Part shown: one piece after another, positions 25,483 through 33,526 of the stretch | Numbering within the stretch: position 1 is the first letter of the stretch | How the letters are laid out: each line of letters opens with the position of its first letter | Assembly (NCBI RefSeq): GCF_900299535.1 | Contig: NZ_OMKE01000039.1 | Coordinates: 1-64,000 of the forward strand | DNA length: 64,000 nucleotides | Reading direction: 5' to 3' | Source: Aquimarina aquimarini | GTDB lineage: Bacteria; Bacteroidota; Bacteroidia; Flavobacteriales; Flavobacteriaceae | Translations under genes and position numbers: made by a program | Notes under the pieces: model-generated | Seen by the model: only the letters and a program-made list of their open reading frames with translations | Told to the model about the DNA's origin: nothing | The model's database searches: none

Positions 25483-26574
25483 ATGGAGATAAAAAATGTG
25501 TATACCAAGATTCAGCAACAATTGGATCTACAATTACCATTTGTAGCATATCAAAAAGCAAATACGCATTCATTACAGGTTTTTCTTCAGGAAGATAGTT
25601 TATTGTATGAGGTAAAAGGAGGGACTGATTCAGGATTTGTTTTCGCTCCTTTTGATAGTATTCATAAGAAAGTATTAATACCATCACAAAAAAGTACATC
25701 CTATACTGTAAATACTACTGATAAAATACATGATGATCATGTAGGTAAATCTCATTTTTTACCAGAACAAGATATCGTATCAGTATCGATCAAAGAAAAT
25801 CATAAACAACTGGTAGCACAAGGAAAAGAAGCAATAAAAGCAGGTGTTTTTGAAAAAGTAGTATTATCTCGTAGAGAAGAAGTAGATACATCGATTACGA
25901 ATAATCCACTACAATTGTTTAAAAAACTACTATTTACCTATCCCAAAGCTTTTGTTTATATCTGGTATCACCCTCAAATAGGTTTATGGTTAGGAGCCAC
26001 TCCAGAAACTCTGATAAAAGTAAAAGATCATAATTTTTCTACAATGGCTTTGGCAGGAACACAACCATTTATAGATACAATAAATGTAGATTGGGGTGCT
26101 AAGGAATTGGTAGAACAGGAAATGGTTACAACTTATGTAATCAAAGAATTATCTACAGTAGTTAAAAATATAGAGTATTCAGGAACATATACACATAAAG
26201 CTGGTACATTATTACATCTGCGTACAGATATCAATGGTATTTTGAGTGATACAGATACAACTATAGAGAATATAATTAATGTTTTGCATCCAACCCCTGC
26301 TGTTTGTGGAGTTCCAAAAAATGAGGCGAAATCTTTTATTCTTAAAAAAGAAGGATATGATCGTAAATATTATACTGGTTTTTTAGGAGAACTCAATATA
26401 AAAAAGGAAGGAAAGGTAATGTCTGAGATATTTGTAAATCTTCGATGTATGGAAATAGAGAAAAACAAAGCCGTTTTATATGTAGGAGGAGGGATAACAA
26501 AAGACTCTGATCCAGAGAAAGAGTGGGAGGAGACTGTAAGAAAAACAGAAACGATGAAAAAGGTTTTGTTTTAA
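25483..26574 (+). CDS. menF: Isochorismate synthase
   Basis: This 363-aa chorismate-binding enzyme converts chorismate to isochorismate, the first step of menaquinone synthesis. Conserved blocks are FEKVVLSRREEV, WLGATPETLIKV, MALAGTQ, ELVEQEMVTTYV, LHPTPAVCGVPKNEA and GGGITKDSDPEKEWEET, the last with acidic residues that bind Mg2+. The ATG at 25483 follows the thioesterase stop by one base, giving tight coupling. Menaquinone use rather than a siderophore is inferred from menD and menB nearby. Confidence 0.93.
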   Translation: MEIKNVYTKIQQQLDLQLPFVAYQKANTHSLQVFLQEDSLLYEVKGGTDSGFVFAPFDSIHKKVLIPSQKSTSYTVNTTDKIHDDHVGKSHFLPEQDIVSVSIKENHKQLVAQGKEAIKAGVFEKVVLSRREEVDTSITNNPLQLFKKLLFTYPKAFVYIWYHPQIGLWLGATPETLIKVKDHNFSTMALAGTQPFIDTINVDWGAKELVEQEMVTTYVIKELSTVVKNIEYSGTYTHKAGTLLHLRTDINGILSDTDTTIENIINVLHPTPAVCGVPKNEAKSFILKKEGYDRKYYTGFLGELNIKKEGKVMSEIFVNLRCMEIEKNKAVLYVGGGITKDSDPEKEWEETVRKTETMKKVLF

Positions 26575-26629
26575 ATTCTTTAAAAACCTGATGTGAATTT
26601 TAGTATGATATTGTAATTTAGCCCTTCTA

Positions 26630-28354
26630 ATGAAGAAACGCTTATATTCAAAAATTCCTTTAGCTCAATCTGTAGTTGCATTATGTGAGGCAAAAGGAAT
26701 TAACCATATTGTTATTTCCCCAGGATCTCGTAATGCACCTTTAACTATTGGTTTTAGTGAACACCCTAATATGCATTGTTATAGTATTGTAGACGAAAGA
26801 TGTGCAGCTTTTTTTGCATTAGGGATAGCACAACAAATACAACAACCTGTTGCTCTTGTATGTACCTCAGGAAGTGCTTTGTTGAATTATTATCCTGCCA
26901 TTTCAGAAGCATTTTATAGTGATATTCCTCTGATCGTTTTGAGTGCAGATAGACCTATAGAAAGGATTGATATTGGTGATGGTCAAACAATTCGTCAAAA
27001 AAATGTTTTTGCAAATCATATTTTATACGCTGCCAATTTATATTCAGAAGTAGTTGCAGAAACCACAATAAATGATCAAAAAGTAAGACAAAAGCAAAGA
27101 GAAGCTCAAAAACATAATGAGAGAGAGATTAATCTAGCATTAAATAAGGCTATCAAAGAAAAAGGACCAGTACATATTAATATTCCTTTTTATGAACCAT
27201 TATATGATAAGCTAGATACCCCCACAGTGACTCCTAAGAATATTCCTGTAGAAAATTCTCATTACCATTTTTCTGAAGATCTACAGTCTGAGATGCTTTC
27301 AGAATGGAATAAGGCAAAGCGAAAATTGATATTGATAGGGGTGAACTCTCCTGAAATGATAGATCAAAAATGGATAGAATACTTATCTAAAGATCCATCT
27401 GTTCTAGTATTAACAGAAACAACGTCTAATATTCACCATCATTCACATATTAATTGTATAGATCAATTAATCTCTAGTTTGACAGAGGATGAATTTATAG
27501 AACTACAACCAGATATTCTATTAACAATAGGAGGGATGGTGGTTTCTAAGCGAATCAAAAGCTTTTTGAGACAGTACCAACCCAATCTACATTGGCATAT
27601 TGATGCAAAAAAGGCGTTTGATACTTATTTTTGCCTTACCGAGCATATTAAACTACAGCCTTCAATATTTTTTACCCAATTTTTTAAAGATATAATGTTA
27701 ACTCAAAGTGATTACAAATCAACTTGGCTAGCTATTAGAGATCAAAGAAGAGTAAAACATACTACTTACCTTGATCAAGTTTTATTTACTGACCTCAAAG
27801 CATTTGAAGCTGTTTTTAAAGGTATTCCAGACGGACAAATGATACAGTTAAGCAACAGTTCGACAGTTCGTTATGCACAATTGTTTACACTAAACCCTAC
27901 CTTCAAAGTGTTTTGTAACCGAGGTACCAGTGGTATAGATGGTAGTACCTCTACTGCAATTGGAGCAGCTATGGCTTCTAGAATTCCTACTACTTTACTT
28001 ACAGGAGATCTGAGTTTTTTTTATGATAGCAATGGGTTATGGAATGAATATATACCTTCTAATTTTAAAATTATTGTGATCAATAATGGAGGAGGAGGGA
28101 TATTCAGGATTTTACCAGGTAAAGAAAATAGTACTAATTTTGCTACATATTTTGAAACTACGCATCAGCTTACAGCTGTACACCTGAGTGAAATGTATGG
28201 ATTTGAATATTCTACGGCATACACTCTTGAGGAAGTCGTAAAAGAAACTCAAAAAATCTATGCCACAGATAATAAACCTCAATTATTAGAGATTTTTACT
28301 CCTCGAGAAGAAAATGATGGTTCTTTAGTCGGCTATTTTAGGTCTTTTGTCTAA
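26630..28354 (+). CDS. menD: 2-succinyl-5-enolpyruvyl-6-hydroxy-3-cyclohexene-1-carboxylate synthase (MenD)
   Basis: This 574-aa thiamine-diphosphate enzyme joins isochorismate and 2-oxoglutarate to form SEPHCHC. N-terminal PYR domain: VISPGSRNAPLTIGF and VDERCAAFFALGIAQ (catalytic Glu). The PP domain carries NRGTSGIDGSTSTAIGAA, then LTGDLSFFYDSNGLW, and INNGGGGIFRILPG for ThDP/Mg binding. Length is normal for MenD. It lies 55 bp after menF on the same strand. The order menI-menF-menD covers the early part of the classical pathway. Confidence 0.95.
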   Translation: MKKRLYSKIPLAQSVVALCEAKGINHIVISPGSRNAPLTIGFSEHPNMHCYSIVDERCAAFFALGIAQQIQQPVALVCTSGSALLNYYPAISEAFYSDIPLIVLSADRPIERIDIGDGQTIRQKNVFANHILYAANLYSEVVAETTINDQKVRQKQREAQKHNEREINLALNKAIKEKGPVHINIPFYEPLYDKLDTPTVTPKNIPVENSHYHFSEDLQSEMLSEWNKAKRKLILIGVNSPEMIDQKWIEYLSKDPSVLVLTETTSNIHHHSHINCIDQLISSLTEDEFIELQPDILLTIGGMVVSKRIKSFLRQYQPNLHWHIDAKKAFDTYFCLTEHIKLQPSIFFTQFFKDIMLTQSDYKSTWLAIRDQRRVKHTTYLDQVLFTDLKAFEAVFKGIPDGQMIQLSNSSTVRYAQLFTLNPTFKVFCNRGTSGIDGSTSTAIGAAMASRIPTTLLTGDLSFFYDSNGLWNEYIPSNFKIIVINNGGGGIFRILPGKENSTNFATYFETTHQLTAVHLSEMYGFEYSTAYTLEEVVKETQKIYATDNKPQLLEIFTPREENDGSLVGYFRSFV

Positions 28355-28381
28355 AAACCACGTTTTTATATACTTAAACTA

Positions 28382-28413
28382 TTTATTATTCATTAATTAT
28401 TGATCTATATTTG
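28382..28413 (+). promoter_or_regulatory. Putative promoter of the DUF2853 gene
   Basis: TTTA (28382-28385), a 20-bp spacer, and an exact -7 box TATATTTG (28406-28413), about 50 bp before the ATG. It suggests the DUF2853 gene has its own transcript besides read-through from menD. Confidence 0.5.
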
Positions 28414-28464
28414 AGTTAGAGAATTAATTAAAAGAAAACTAAAAACCTAAAACATTATCATCTT

Positions 28465-28806
28465 ATGAGTAAAAGAGACGAATTAATTACAAAGTACGCT
28501 GCTGACATTAAGGATAAAATAGGTCAAACGCCTGATATGGATCTTCTAACCAAAGTTACAATCGGCTGTGGACCTGCTATCTATAATGCAGATGCCGCTA
28601 CAGTATCCGGTAGTGATCCAAGCGAATTAGAAACAGTAAAGAAAAATTTCTTAATCAAAAAATTAGGATTATCTGATGGTCCAAAATTAGATGAAGCTAT
28701 TGCTTCTGTGATGGAAACTTATGGTAAGTCTAACCGTAATAAATACAGAGCCGTAGTATATTACTTATTAGCAAAACATTTCGGGAAAGAGTCTATTTAT
28801 AACTAG
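28465..28806 (+). CDS. DUF2853 family protein
   Basis: This 113-aa small cytosolic helical protein of the DUF2853 family has the conserved motif VTIGCGPAIYNADAATVSGS and a C-terminal KYRAVVYYLLAKHFGK. No catalytic role is known for the family. It sits between menD and the CvfB-like gene with its own promoter-like sequence and a strong terminator, so it is probably a monocistronic gene that happens to lie in the men cluster. Confidence 0.88.
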   Translation: MSKRDELITKYAADIKDKIGQTPDMDLLTKVTIGCGPAIYNADAATVSGSDPSELETVKKNFLIKKLGLSDGPKLDEAIASVMETYGKSNRNKYRAVVYYLLAKHFGKESIYN

Positions 28807-28827
28807 AATCCCCGATTATTATAACAC

Positions 28828-28863
28828 AAAAAAAAGGTGTAGCGATAAGCTACACCTTTTTTT
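28828..28863. terminator. Bidirectional rho-independent terminator
   Basis: Stem GGTGTAGC (28836-28843) pairs with GCTACACC (28849-28856) around a GATAA loop. It is extended by an A-run on the left and an 8-T run on the right. Confidence 0.88.
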
Positions 28864-28870
28864 ATTTAAT

Positions 28871-28905
28871 TTTGAATACTCTAGAAGATTAAAAAATTAT
28901 CTTTG
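28871..28905 (+). promoter_or_regulatory. Putative promoter of the CvfB-like gene
   Basis: An exact -7 box TATCTTTG (28898-28905) is preceded by TTTG (28871-28874) at a longer than usual spacer of 23 bp. It predicts a leader of about 10 nt before the ATG at 28921 and argues against the in-frame TTG at 28903. Confidence 0.4.
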
Positions 28906-28920
28906 CGCAAAAATAAAGGT

Positions 28921-29754
28921 ATGCTTGCATTAGGAGTTTATAATACATTAGAAATATTAAGAGACAGAGAACCTGGTATTTTCTTAGGAGATGAAGAAGG
29001 GAATGAGGTTTTACTTCCTAATAAATATGTACCCGAAGAATTCGAAATAGGTGATAAAATCAAAGTATTTGTGTACTTGGATAGTCATGAGCGTGTTGTA
29101 GCGACTACTCTAGAACCTTTTGCAACAGTAAAATCATTTGCTTATTTAAAATGTACAAGTGTATCTCCTGTAGGAGCTTTTATAGATTGGGGACTAGAGA
29201 AAGATCTTTTTGTTCCTTTTAAAGAACAAGCTTCTAAGATGAGAGTAGGGAGTTGGTATCTCGTTTATGTGTATTTAGATGAAGAAACAAACCGATTGGT
29301 AGCATCAAGTAAAACCAATTCATTTTTAGATAATTCATTGGTTTTATTATCGTCCTATGACGAAGTACACCTTATTGCTTCTCATCCTTCTCCACAAGGA
29401 TGGAATATGATTGTGAATCAAAAACACCTTGGATTGGTATATGCAGATGAAATTTTTCAGAAGGTAACACCAGGAGATGAACTTACAGGGTACATTAAGA
29501 AAGTTAGGCCTGATGGTAAAATTGATCTTACTTTACAACGACATGGATATCGTAGTATAGAGCCTAATGCAGATCTTATATTGAAAGAATTACGTGCTAG
29601 TGGTGGTTTTATTGATCTCAATGATAAATCAAATCCTGATGACATTAAAGAGGTATTTCAATTAAGTAAAAAAAGTTTTAAAAAAGCCATAGGTACTTTA
29701 TATAAAGCAAGAAAAATTACTATCGAAAAAGATGGGATTAGACTTATTGATTAG
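28921..29754 (+). CDS. CvfB-like S1 RNA-binding protein
   Basis: This 277-aa protein has successive S1-like OB domains and a C-terminal winged helix, the CvfB architecture: an N-terminal domain with NEVLLPNKYVPEEFEIGDKI, a central S1 domain with CTSVSPVGAFIDWGLEKDLF and VPFKEQ, a third with GYIKKVRPDGKIDLTLQRHG, and a winged helix with FQLSKKSFKKAIGTLYKARK. Members bind RNA and affect virulence or translation-related gene expression. It sits in the gap between menD and menB, as an RNA-binding gene with its own promoter-like sequence. Confidence 0.88.
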   Translation: MLALGVYNTLEILRDREPGIFLGDEEGNEVLLPNKYVPEEFEIGDKIKVFVYLDSHERVVATTLEPFATVKSFAYLKCTSVSPVGAFIDWGLEKDLFVPFKEQASKMRVGSWYLVYVYLDEETNRLVASSKTNSFLDNSLVLLSSYDEVHLIASHPSPQGWNMIVNQKHLGLVYADEIFQKVTPGDELTGYIKKVRPDGKIDLTLQRHGYRSIEPNADLILKELRASGGFIDLNDKSNPDDIKEVFQLSKKSFKKAIGTLYKARKITIEKDGIRLID

Positions 29755-29913
29755 ACATAAACAATAACAGTAAGCTACGTATATACATGGTTTTAATTCT
29801 ACTATTGTTATTTATTGTTTTGATTGTAAGGCTTCTATCTATGTTTTTTTTGCTATAATACTATTTTAGGTGTCTTTATGTAGATAACAAAGGAAAAATT
29901 GACTATCATTTTA

Positions 29914-29945
29914 TTTGTATTAAGTCTAAATAATGATTAATTTAG
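29914..29945 (+). promoter_or_regulatory. Putative promoter of the 104-aa unknown gene and ferritin
   Basis: TTTG (29914-29917), a 20-bp spacer, and TAATTTAG (29938-29945, 7 of 8 weighed with one mismatch at position 7). The ATG is at 29959, so the leader is very short. Confidence 0.45.
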
Positions 29946-29958
29946 CCACCGCGAAGCT

Positions 29959-30273
29959 ATGGATCTTATTTTTTCTTCTACATATTATACATCATATCAA
30001 TCGACTACAGAGCGATGTTACTATATTGATTTTGGTCATAAGACGGTAAAGGTTTCTTTTTGTCAATTATTAAGCTTGCGATACAAAGCAAAGCAAATGT
30101 CTTCTATAGAATATATAGATAATCTACTCAATAAATATAACGATACTGTATTGCTTACTTTATGTGATAATCAGCATCTTATTTTATTAGATACGCTTAT
30201 GGTGTTGGATTTTATAGATTTTATAAAAGGTACATTTACCATGATAGAACTTAATGCAGAACTTGTGTCCTAA
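29959..30273 (+). CDS. Small unknown protein upstream of ferritin
   Basis: This 104-aa protein has no signal peptide and no membrane helix. It has an even mix of strands and helices (CYYIDFGHKTVKVSFCQLL, then YIDNLLNKYNDTVLLTLCDN) and four cysteines spread along its length, not in a CxxC pattern. It ends 92 bp before the ferritin gene on the same strand and has a promoter-like sequence, so it is likely expressed and may be cotranscribed. No family recognised. Confidence 0.6.
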   Translation: MDLIFSSTYYTSYQSTTERCYYIDFGHKTVKVSFCQLLSLRYKAKQMSSIEYIDNLLNKYNDTVLLTLCDNQHLILLDTLMVLDFIDFIKGTFTMIELNAELVS

Positions 30274-30365
30274 GCATTGTTATTAGATTTAGACTTACTA
30301 TAAATTAAATGCCAACCCTGTTTTGCAGCTGTATTTTCTATACTTTTATAAAAAATTATAAAGAA

Positions 30366-30875
30366 ATGGAAAACCTAACAAGACAAGAAATAAGCATTAA
30401 TCTAGAAGTCATGGATATGCTTAACGAGCAAATTGCAAAAGAACAAAGAGCATCATCACTATATTTGGCTATGGCCTCATGGTGTGATCAAAGAACACTT
30501 GTAAATAGTGCTTCTTTTTTTTACAAACAAGCAGAAGAAGAAAGAGAACATATGATGAAAATTTTTAAGTTCATCAATGATACAGGTGGATCTGCATATT
30601 CTCCAGTAGTTTCAGACCTTGCACATGAGTTCTCTTCTCTTAGAGAAGTTTTTGAAACAGCATTAGGACATGAAATAACCATTAGTCAGTCTATTTATAA
30701 AATCGTAGCAAAGTGTAGAAAAGTTAACGATTTTGGGTCAGAAAACTTTTTAATGTGGTTTGTAGAGGAGCAACTTGAAGAAGAAGAGACTCTTAAGGAT
30801 ATTCTTGATATGTTTGACCTATCAGGAGATATGCCATTACAATACATCGATGAAAGAATTCCTGTAGGGAAGTAA
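30366..30875 (+). CDS. ftnA: Non-haem ferritin
   Basis: This 169-aa four-helix-bundle iron store starts at the ATG at 30366 (MENLTRQEIS). A longer frame upstream lacks ferritin similarity. Ferroxidase residues are seen in NEQIAKEQRASSLYLAMASW (first Glu), QAEEEREHMMKI (Glu/Glu/His set) and FVEEQLEEEETL (later Glu). It oxidises Fe(II) with O2 or H2O2 and stores Fe(III) in a 24-mer shell. It lies just before the lodAB-like genes, whose enzyme makes hydrogen peroxide. A protective role there is inference. Confidence 0.93.
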   Translation: MENLTRQEISINLEVMDMLNEQIAKEQRASSLYLAMASWCDQRTLVNSASFFYKQAEEEREHMMKIFKFINDTGGSAYSPVVSDLAHEFSSLREVFETALGHEITISQSIYKIVAKCRKVNDFGSENFLMWFVEEQLEEEETLKDILDMFDLSGDMPLQYIDERIPVGK

Positions 30876-30927
30876 TAGATTTCATTTTAATGCATTAAAC
30901 AAAATTCTTGTGTTTCTAAAATAAATG

Positions 30928-30968
30928 AACTCGATTGTTTGAATATATTCAGATGATCGAGTTTTTTA
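30928..30968. terminator. Terminator between convergent ferritin and unknown gene
   Basis: Stem AACTCGAT (30928-30935) pairs with ATCGAGTT (30956-30963) with a 20-nt loop, followed by TTTT. It ends the ferritin transcript and overlaps the last codons of the convergent minus-strand gene at 30966. Confidence 0.65.
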
Positions 30969-31400
30969 ATTTTCAAAATTAGTACCTGAGTACAGGTAGC
31001 TTCGATAAAACAATCGAGCGTCTCTATATGCCGTATTTTTTAAACCACTGCTGTTGTATCTCGTAGTTCTATTTGAATTATATGCACGACCAGATACTCT
31101 AAAACTAGAAGTTTTAGACTTTGGAATCTGTGTTATATTATGTTTCAAAGTTCCTCCTTTAGGCTTTTTTTTCACCATCATAAACATAGAGTTATCTTTC
31201 TTTCTTAAATATTGTTGTCTTAAATCAATATTTAAATCTACTTCTGTAAGTTGATAGTTTTTTCCTTTTATTTCTTCCTCATGCAATAATAGTGGAGCGC
31301 CCAATTCTTGCCATTCTATAACGATTGATTGTAAAGAAGGTTCTTGCCCAAAAGAAAATAGACTTATGCAAATGCTACATAATGATATATAAATTTTCAT
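30966..31400 (-). CDS. Unknown secreted basic protein
   Basis: This 144-aa protein has a signal peptide (MKIYISLCSICISLFSFG, cut before QEP). The mature part is basic and rich in Arg, Asn, Ser and Tyr (SFRVSGRAYNSNRTTRYNSS). It has no recognised domain. It is divergent from the lodA gene, sharing a 224-bp spacer. Possibly a secreted or outer-surface protein; function unknown. Confidence 0.6.
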   Translation of the reverse strand: MKIYISLCSICISLFSFGQEPSLQSIVIEWQELGAPLLLHEEEIKGKNYQLTEVDLNIDLRQQYLRKKDNSMFMMVKKKPKGGTLKHNITQIPKSKTSSFRVSGRAYNSNRTTRYNSSGLKNTAYRDARLFYRSYLYSGTNFEN

Positions 31401-31524
31401 AGAGATAAATATATTATATAATCATTAAAAAACAATAGTATTTAATATCTATTAGAGTAAAATAATCATTCATCTACTATATATAAAATACGAATGATAT
31501 TGTTCTAAAACAACAGTTTTTATT

Positions 31525-31555
31525 TTTGATAGCGAATTTTTTAAGTCTAAATTTG
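31525..31555 (+). promoter_or_regulatory. Promoter of the lodAB-like operon
   Basis: TTTG (31525-31528), exactly 19 bp, then TAAATTTG (31548-31555). Both boxes and the spacer match the Bacteroidota consensus without mismatch. The predicted 5' leader is about 60 nt. Confidence 0.75.
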
Positions 31556-31624
31556 ATAGAAGCAATAAATAACACATCTAACGTATTTTAGAATAAATAC
31601 GTAGTAATAACCAACTTAAATCAT

Positions 31625-33526
31625 ATGAAAAACGATGAAATTAATAGCATTGCTATTTATCCTCCTATTGGTATATCCCGAATAGGAAATTCTCAAGAGT
31701 ATTTTTTATCCTCTGATATCCCTGGAGTTCCTGTTGAACCTACGGGAGGTTTTAAGGATTCAGAAGGTAGAGTAAAAAAACAAGTAGCTCGATTTAGGGT
31801 ATATGCATTTAATAAAGAAGGAAAAGTTCTTCACGAGGTAAAACTCTCAAATTCTACTACTATAGAGTGGCGAGTGCATGTAGCCAATATAAAATCTGCT
31901 TGGTATCAATTTAACAATGCATTGGATCTAGAAGGATGGGCTATACCTTCTGAGCTTCGAAATAAAACAGAAACAGATCGTGAACAATTAATAATTGATC
32001 CAGGAGTAAGAACTATTTCAGGAAAAAATAAGGAGGGAGATGCATATCGATTTGATTCTGGTAAATTTTATAGTAAAGAAGTGCCTCTAGGTGAAATTCG
32101 TACCGATGAAGAAGGGCGCTTATTATTTTTTGGTGGGGATGGAGACTCAGCATCAAAAGATAATAAAGAAGCTATTACATTTGCAAATAATGAGGGATGG
32201 CATGATGACACTTGTGATGGTGTTATTAGGGCTAAAGTAACCATTAATGGACAAGAATTTGAAGCTAAGCCTGCAATGGTTGCAGTAACTCCTCCTGATT
32301 TTGGTCCTGGATTGTATGGTGTAGTAACAATGAATGATGTCGTTCAAGATTTATTTATACGAGAAATGAATTATCCTAATCCCTCTGCTCAAGGTATAGA
32401 ATTCTGGAGAGACATCTATCCAATGCTAGAGAGAATGACCAATACACAATGGGTTAATCTAGGATTCTTTATGTTATTTGGTAAAAACTCTCCATCGGAT
32501 TTTACAAACTCAGAATTAGTTAGCAAGCTATCAGACTCTTCTGACTCTAATAAACAAGAGAGACAGAGAGTGTTTAACTGGTTTAGAGATCCAGATTCTG
32601 ATGAATATACACCTACAAAAATACCTCCCTTTTATGGAGATGGTTTTGGAGAGTATGAAGAAATTGCTCTTGTAGATTTACCCATAACAAGAACGCAGTA
32701 TTCTAGATTAAAAAAATGGGCAGAAGGTGATTTTACTATAGGAGAACCTATTGTACAAAAACCTTTTAATCAATTGACTGTAGAAGAACAAATTAATGCA
32801 CTTAATCAAGCTCCATTAGAAGAATGTTTAGGAGGACCTTTTCATCCAGGAATTGAACTTACTTGGCCAATGCGAATAAAAATTATGTGGGAATCACCAT
32901 ATAGATTGCGAGTTGTAGAAGAAGGGAAATTACCAGAATTAGATTTTGGACCACTTTTATCTACTGTTATTGCTTTAGGTGAAAACGGCCCTTTATCAAA
33001 TAGCGGCCCTGGTTCTTTGACTAGGTGGTTAGGGGTGCCATGGCAAACAGATGAAGCAAGTTGCTTGTCTGGCTATGATACATCAACATATCTACCGTTG
33101 CCTTCATTTTGGGCAGCACGAGTACCTAATCAAGTATTGAGTGAAGATGGTTTTGAGCGTATGGGAGTACATAGCCTAAATATTGCTCAACGATTGAAAC
33201 ATTTTGATAATAGACAGGATTGGTTAAGAGATTTTGGGTCAGATTATACAAAAAAGATTAATTTAATGATTAATGAGTGGCATGAACTTGGAATTATAGC
33301 TCCTGTAAATCAAAATAATGAGAATGAGTTTTTACCAGATAAAATATGGAAAGAAACGGGCAGACATTTTAGTGGGGAAGACCCAACATTTAGACAAGTC
33401 CTTTATGCTGAAAACGCAGAGGATGAAACGACAGAGTATGATACTATAGAAAATCTTGCGCTATTAAAAAGTGATGCACCTTCACGAGAAAGAAAAAGAA
33501 GAACATTTGGTCGTGGAGAGAGATAG
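31625..33526 (+). CDS. lodA: LodA/GoxA-like cysteine tryptophylquinone (CTQ) amino-acid oxidase
   Basis: This 633-aa protein belongs to the LodA family, which oxidises amino acids (lysine epsilon-oxidation in LodA, glycine in GoxA) with a self-formed quinone made from one Trp and one Cys and releases ammonia and H2O2. N-terminal IAIYPPIGISRIGNS is a family hallmark. The segment LTRWLGVPWQTDEASCLSGY carries the likely CTQ cysteine C480; FWAARVPNQVL follows. The quinone Trp is most likely W552 in MINEWHELGII, 72 residues on (65 in LodA, from memory), with W496 as a less likely alternative. No signal peptide is seen. Substrate not readable. Followed by a lodB-type gene, as the family requires. 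Confidence 0.9.
   Translation: MKNDEINSIAIYPPIGISRIGNSQEYFLSSDIPGVPVEPTGGFKDSEGRVKKQVARFRVYAFNKEGKVLHEVKLSNSTTIEWRVHVANIKSAWYQFNNALDLEGWAIPSELRNKTETDREQLIIDPGVRTISGKNKEGDAYRFDSGKFYSKEVPLGEIRTDEEGRLLFFGGDGDSASKDNKEAITFANNEGWHDDTCDGVIRAKVTINGQEFEAKPAMVAVTPPDFGPGLYGVVTMNDVVQDLFIREMNYPNPSAQGIEFWRDIYPMLERMTNTQWVNLGFFMLFGKNSPSDFTNSELVSKLSDSSDSNKQERQRVFNWFRDPDSDEYTPTKIPPFYGDGFGEYEEIALVDLPITRTQYSRLKKWAEGDFTIGEPIVQKPFNQLTVEEQINALNQAPLEECLGGPFHPGIELTWPMRIKIMWESPYRLRVVEEGKLPELDFGPLLSTVIALGENGPLSNSGPGSLTRWLGVPWQTDEASCLSGYDTSTYLPLPSFWAARVPNQVLSEDGFERMGVHSLNIAQRLKHFDNRQDWLRDFGSDYTKKINLMINEWHELGIIAPVNQNNENEFLPDKIWKETGRHFSGEDPTFRQVLYAENAEDETTEYDTIENLALLKSDAPSRERKRRTFGRGER

Noticed and set aside
28903..28920. 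TTG start giving six more residues to the CvfB-like protein
   Set aside because: The TTG lies inside an exact -7 promoter box, so it would not be in the transcript; the ATG at 28921 is preferred.
33110..33112. W496 of the LodA-like protein as the quinone tryptophan
   Set aside because: It is only 16 residues from C480, whereas the Cys-Trp spacing in LodA is about 65; W552 fits better. Not excluded without an alignment.
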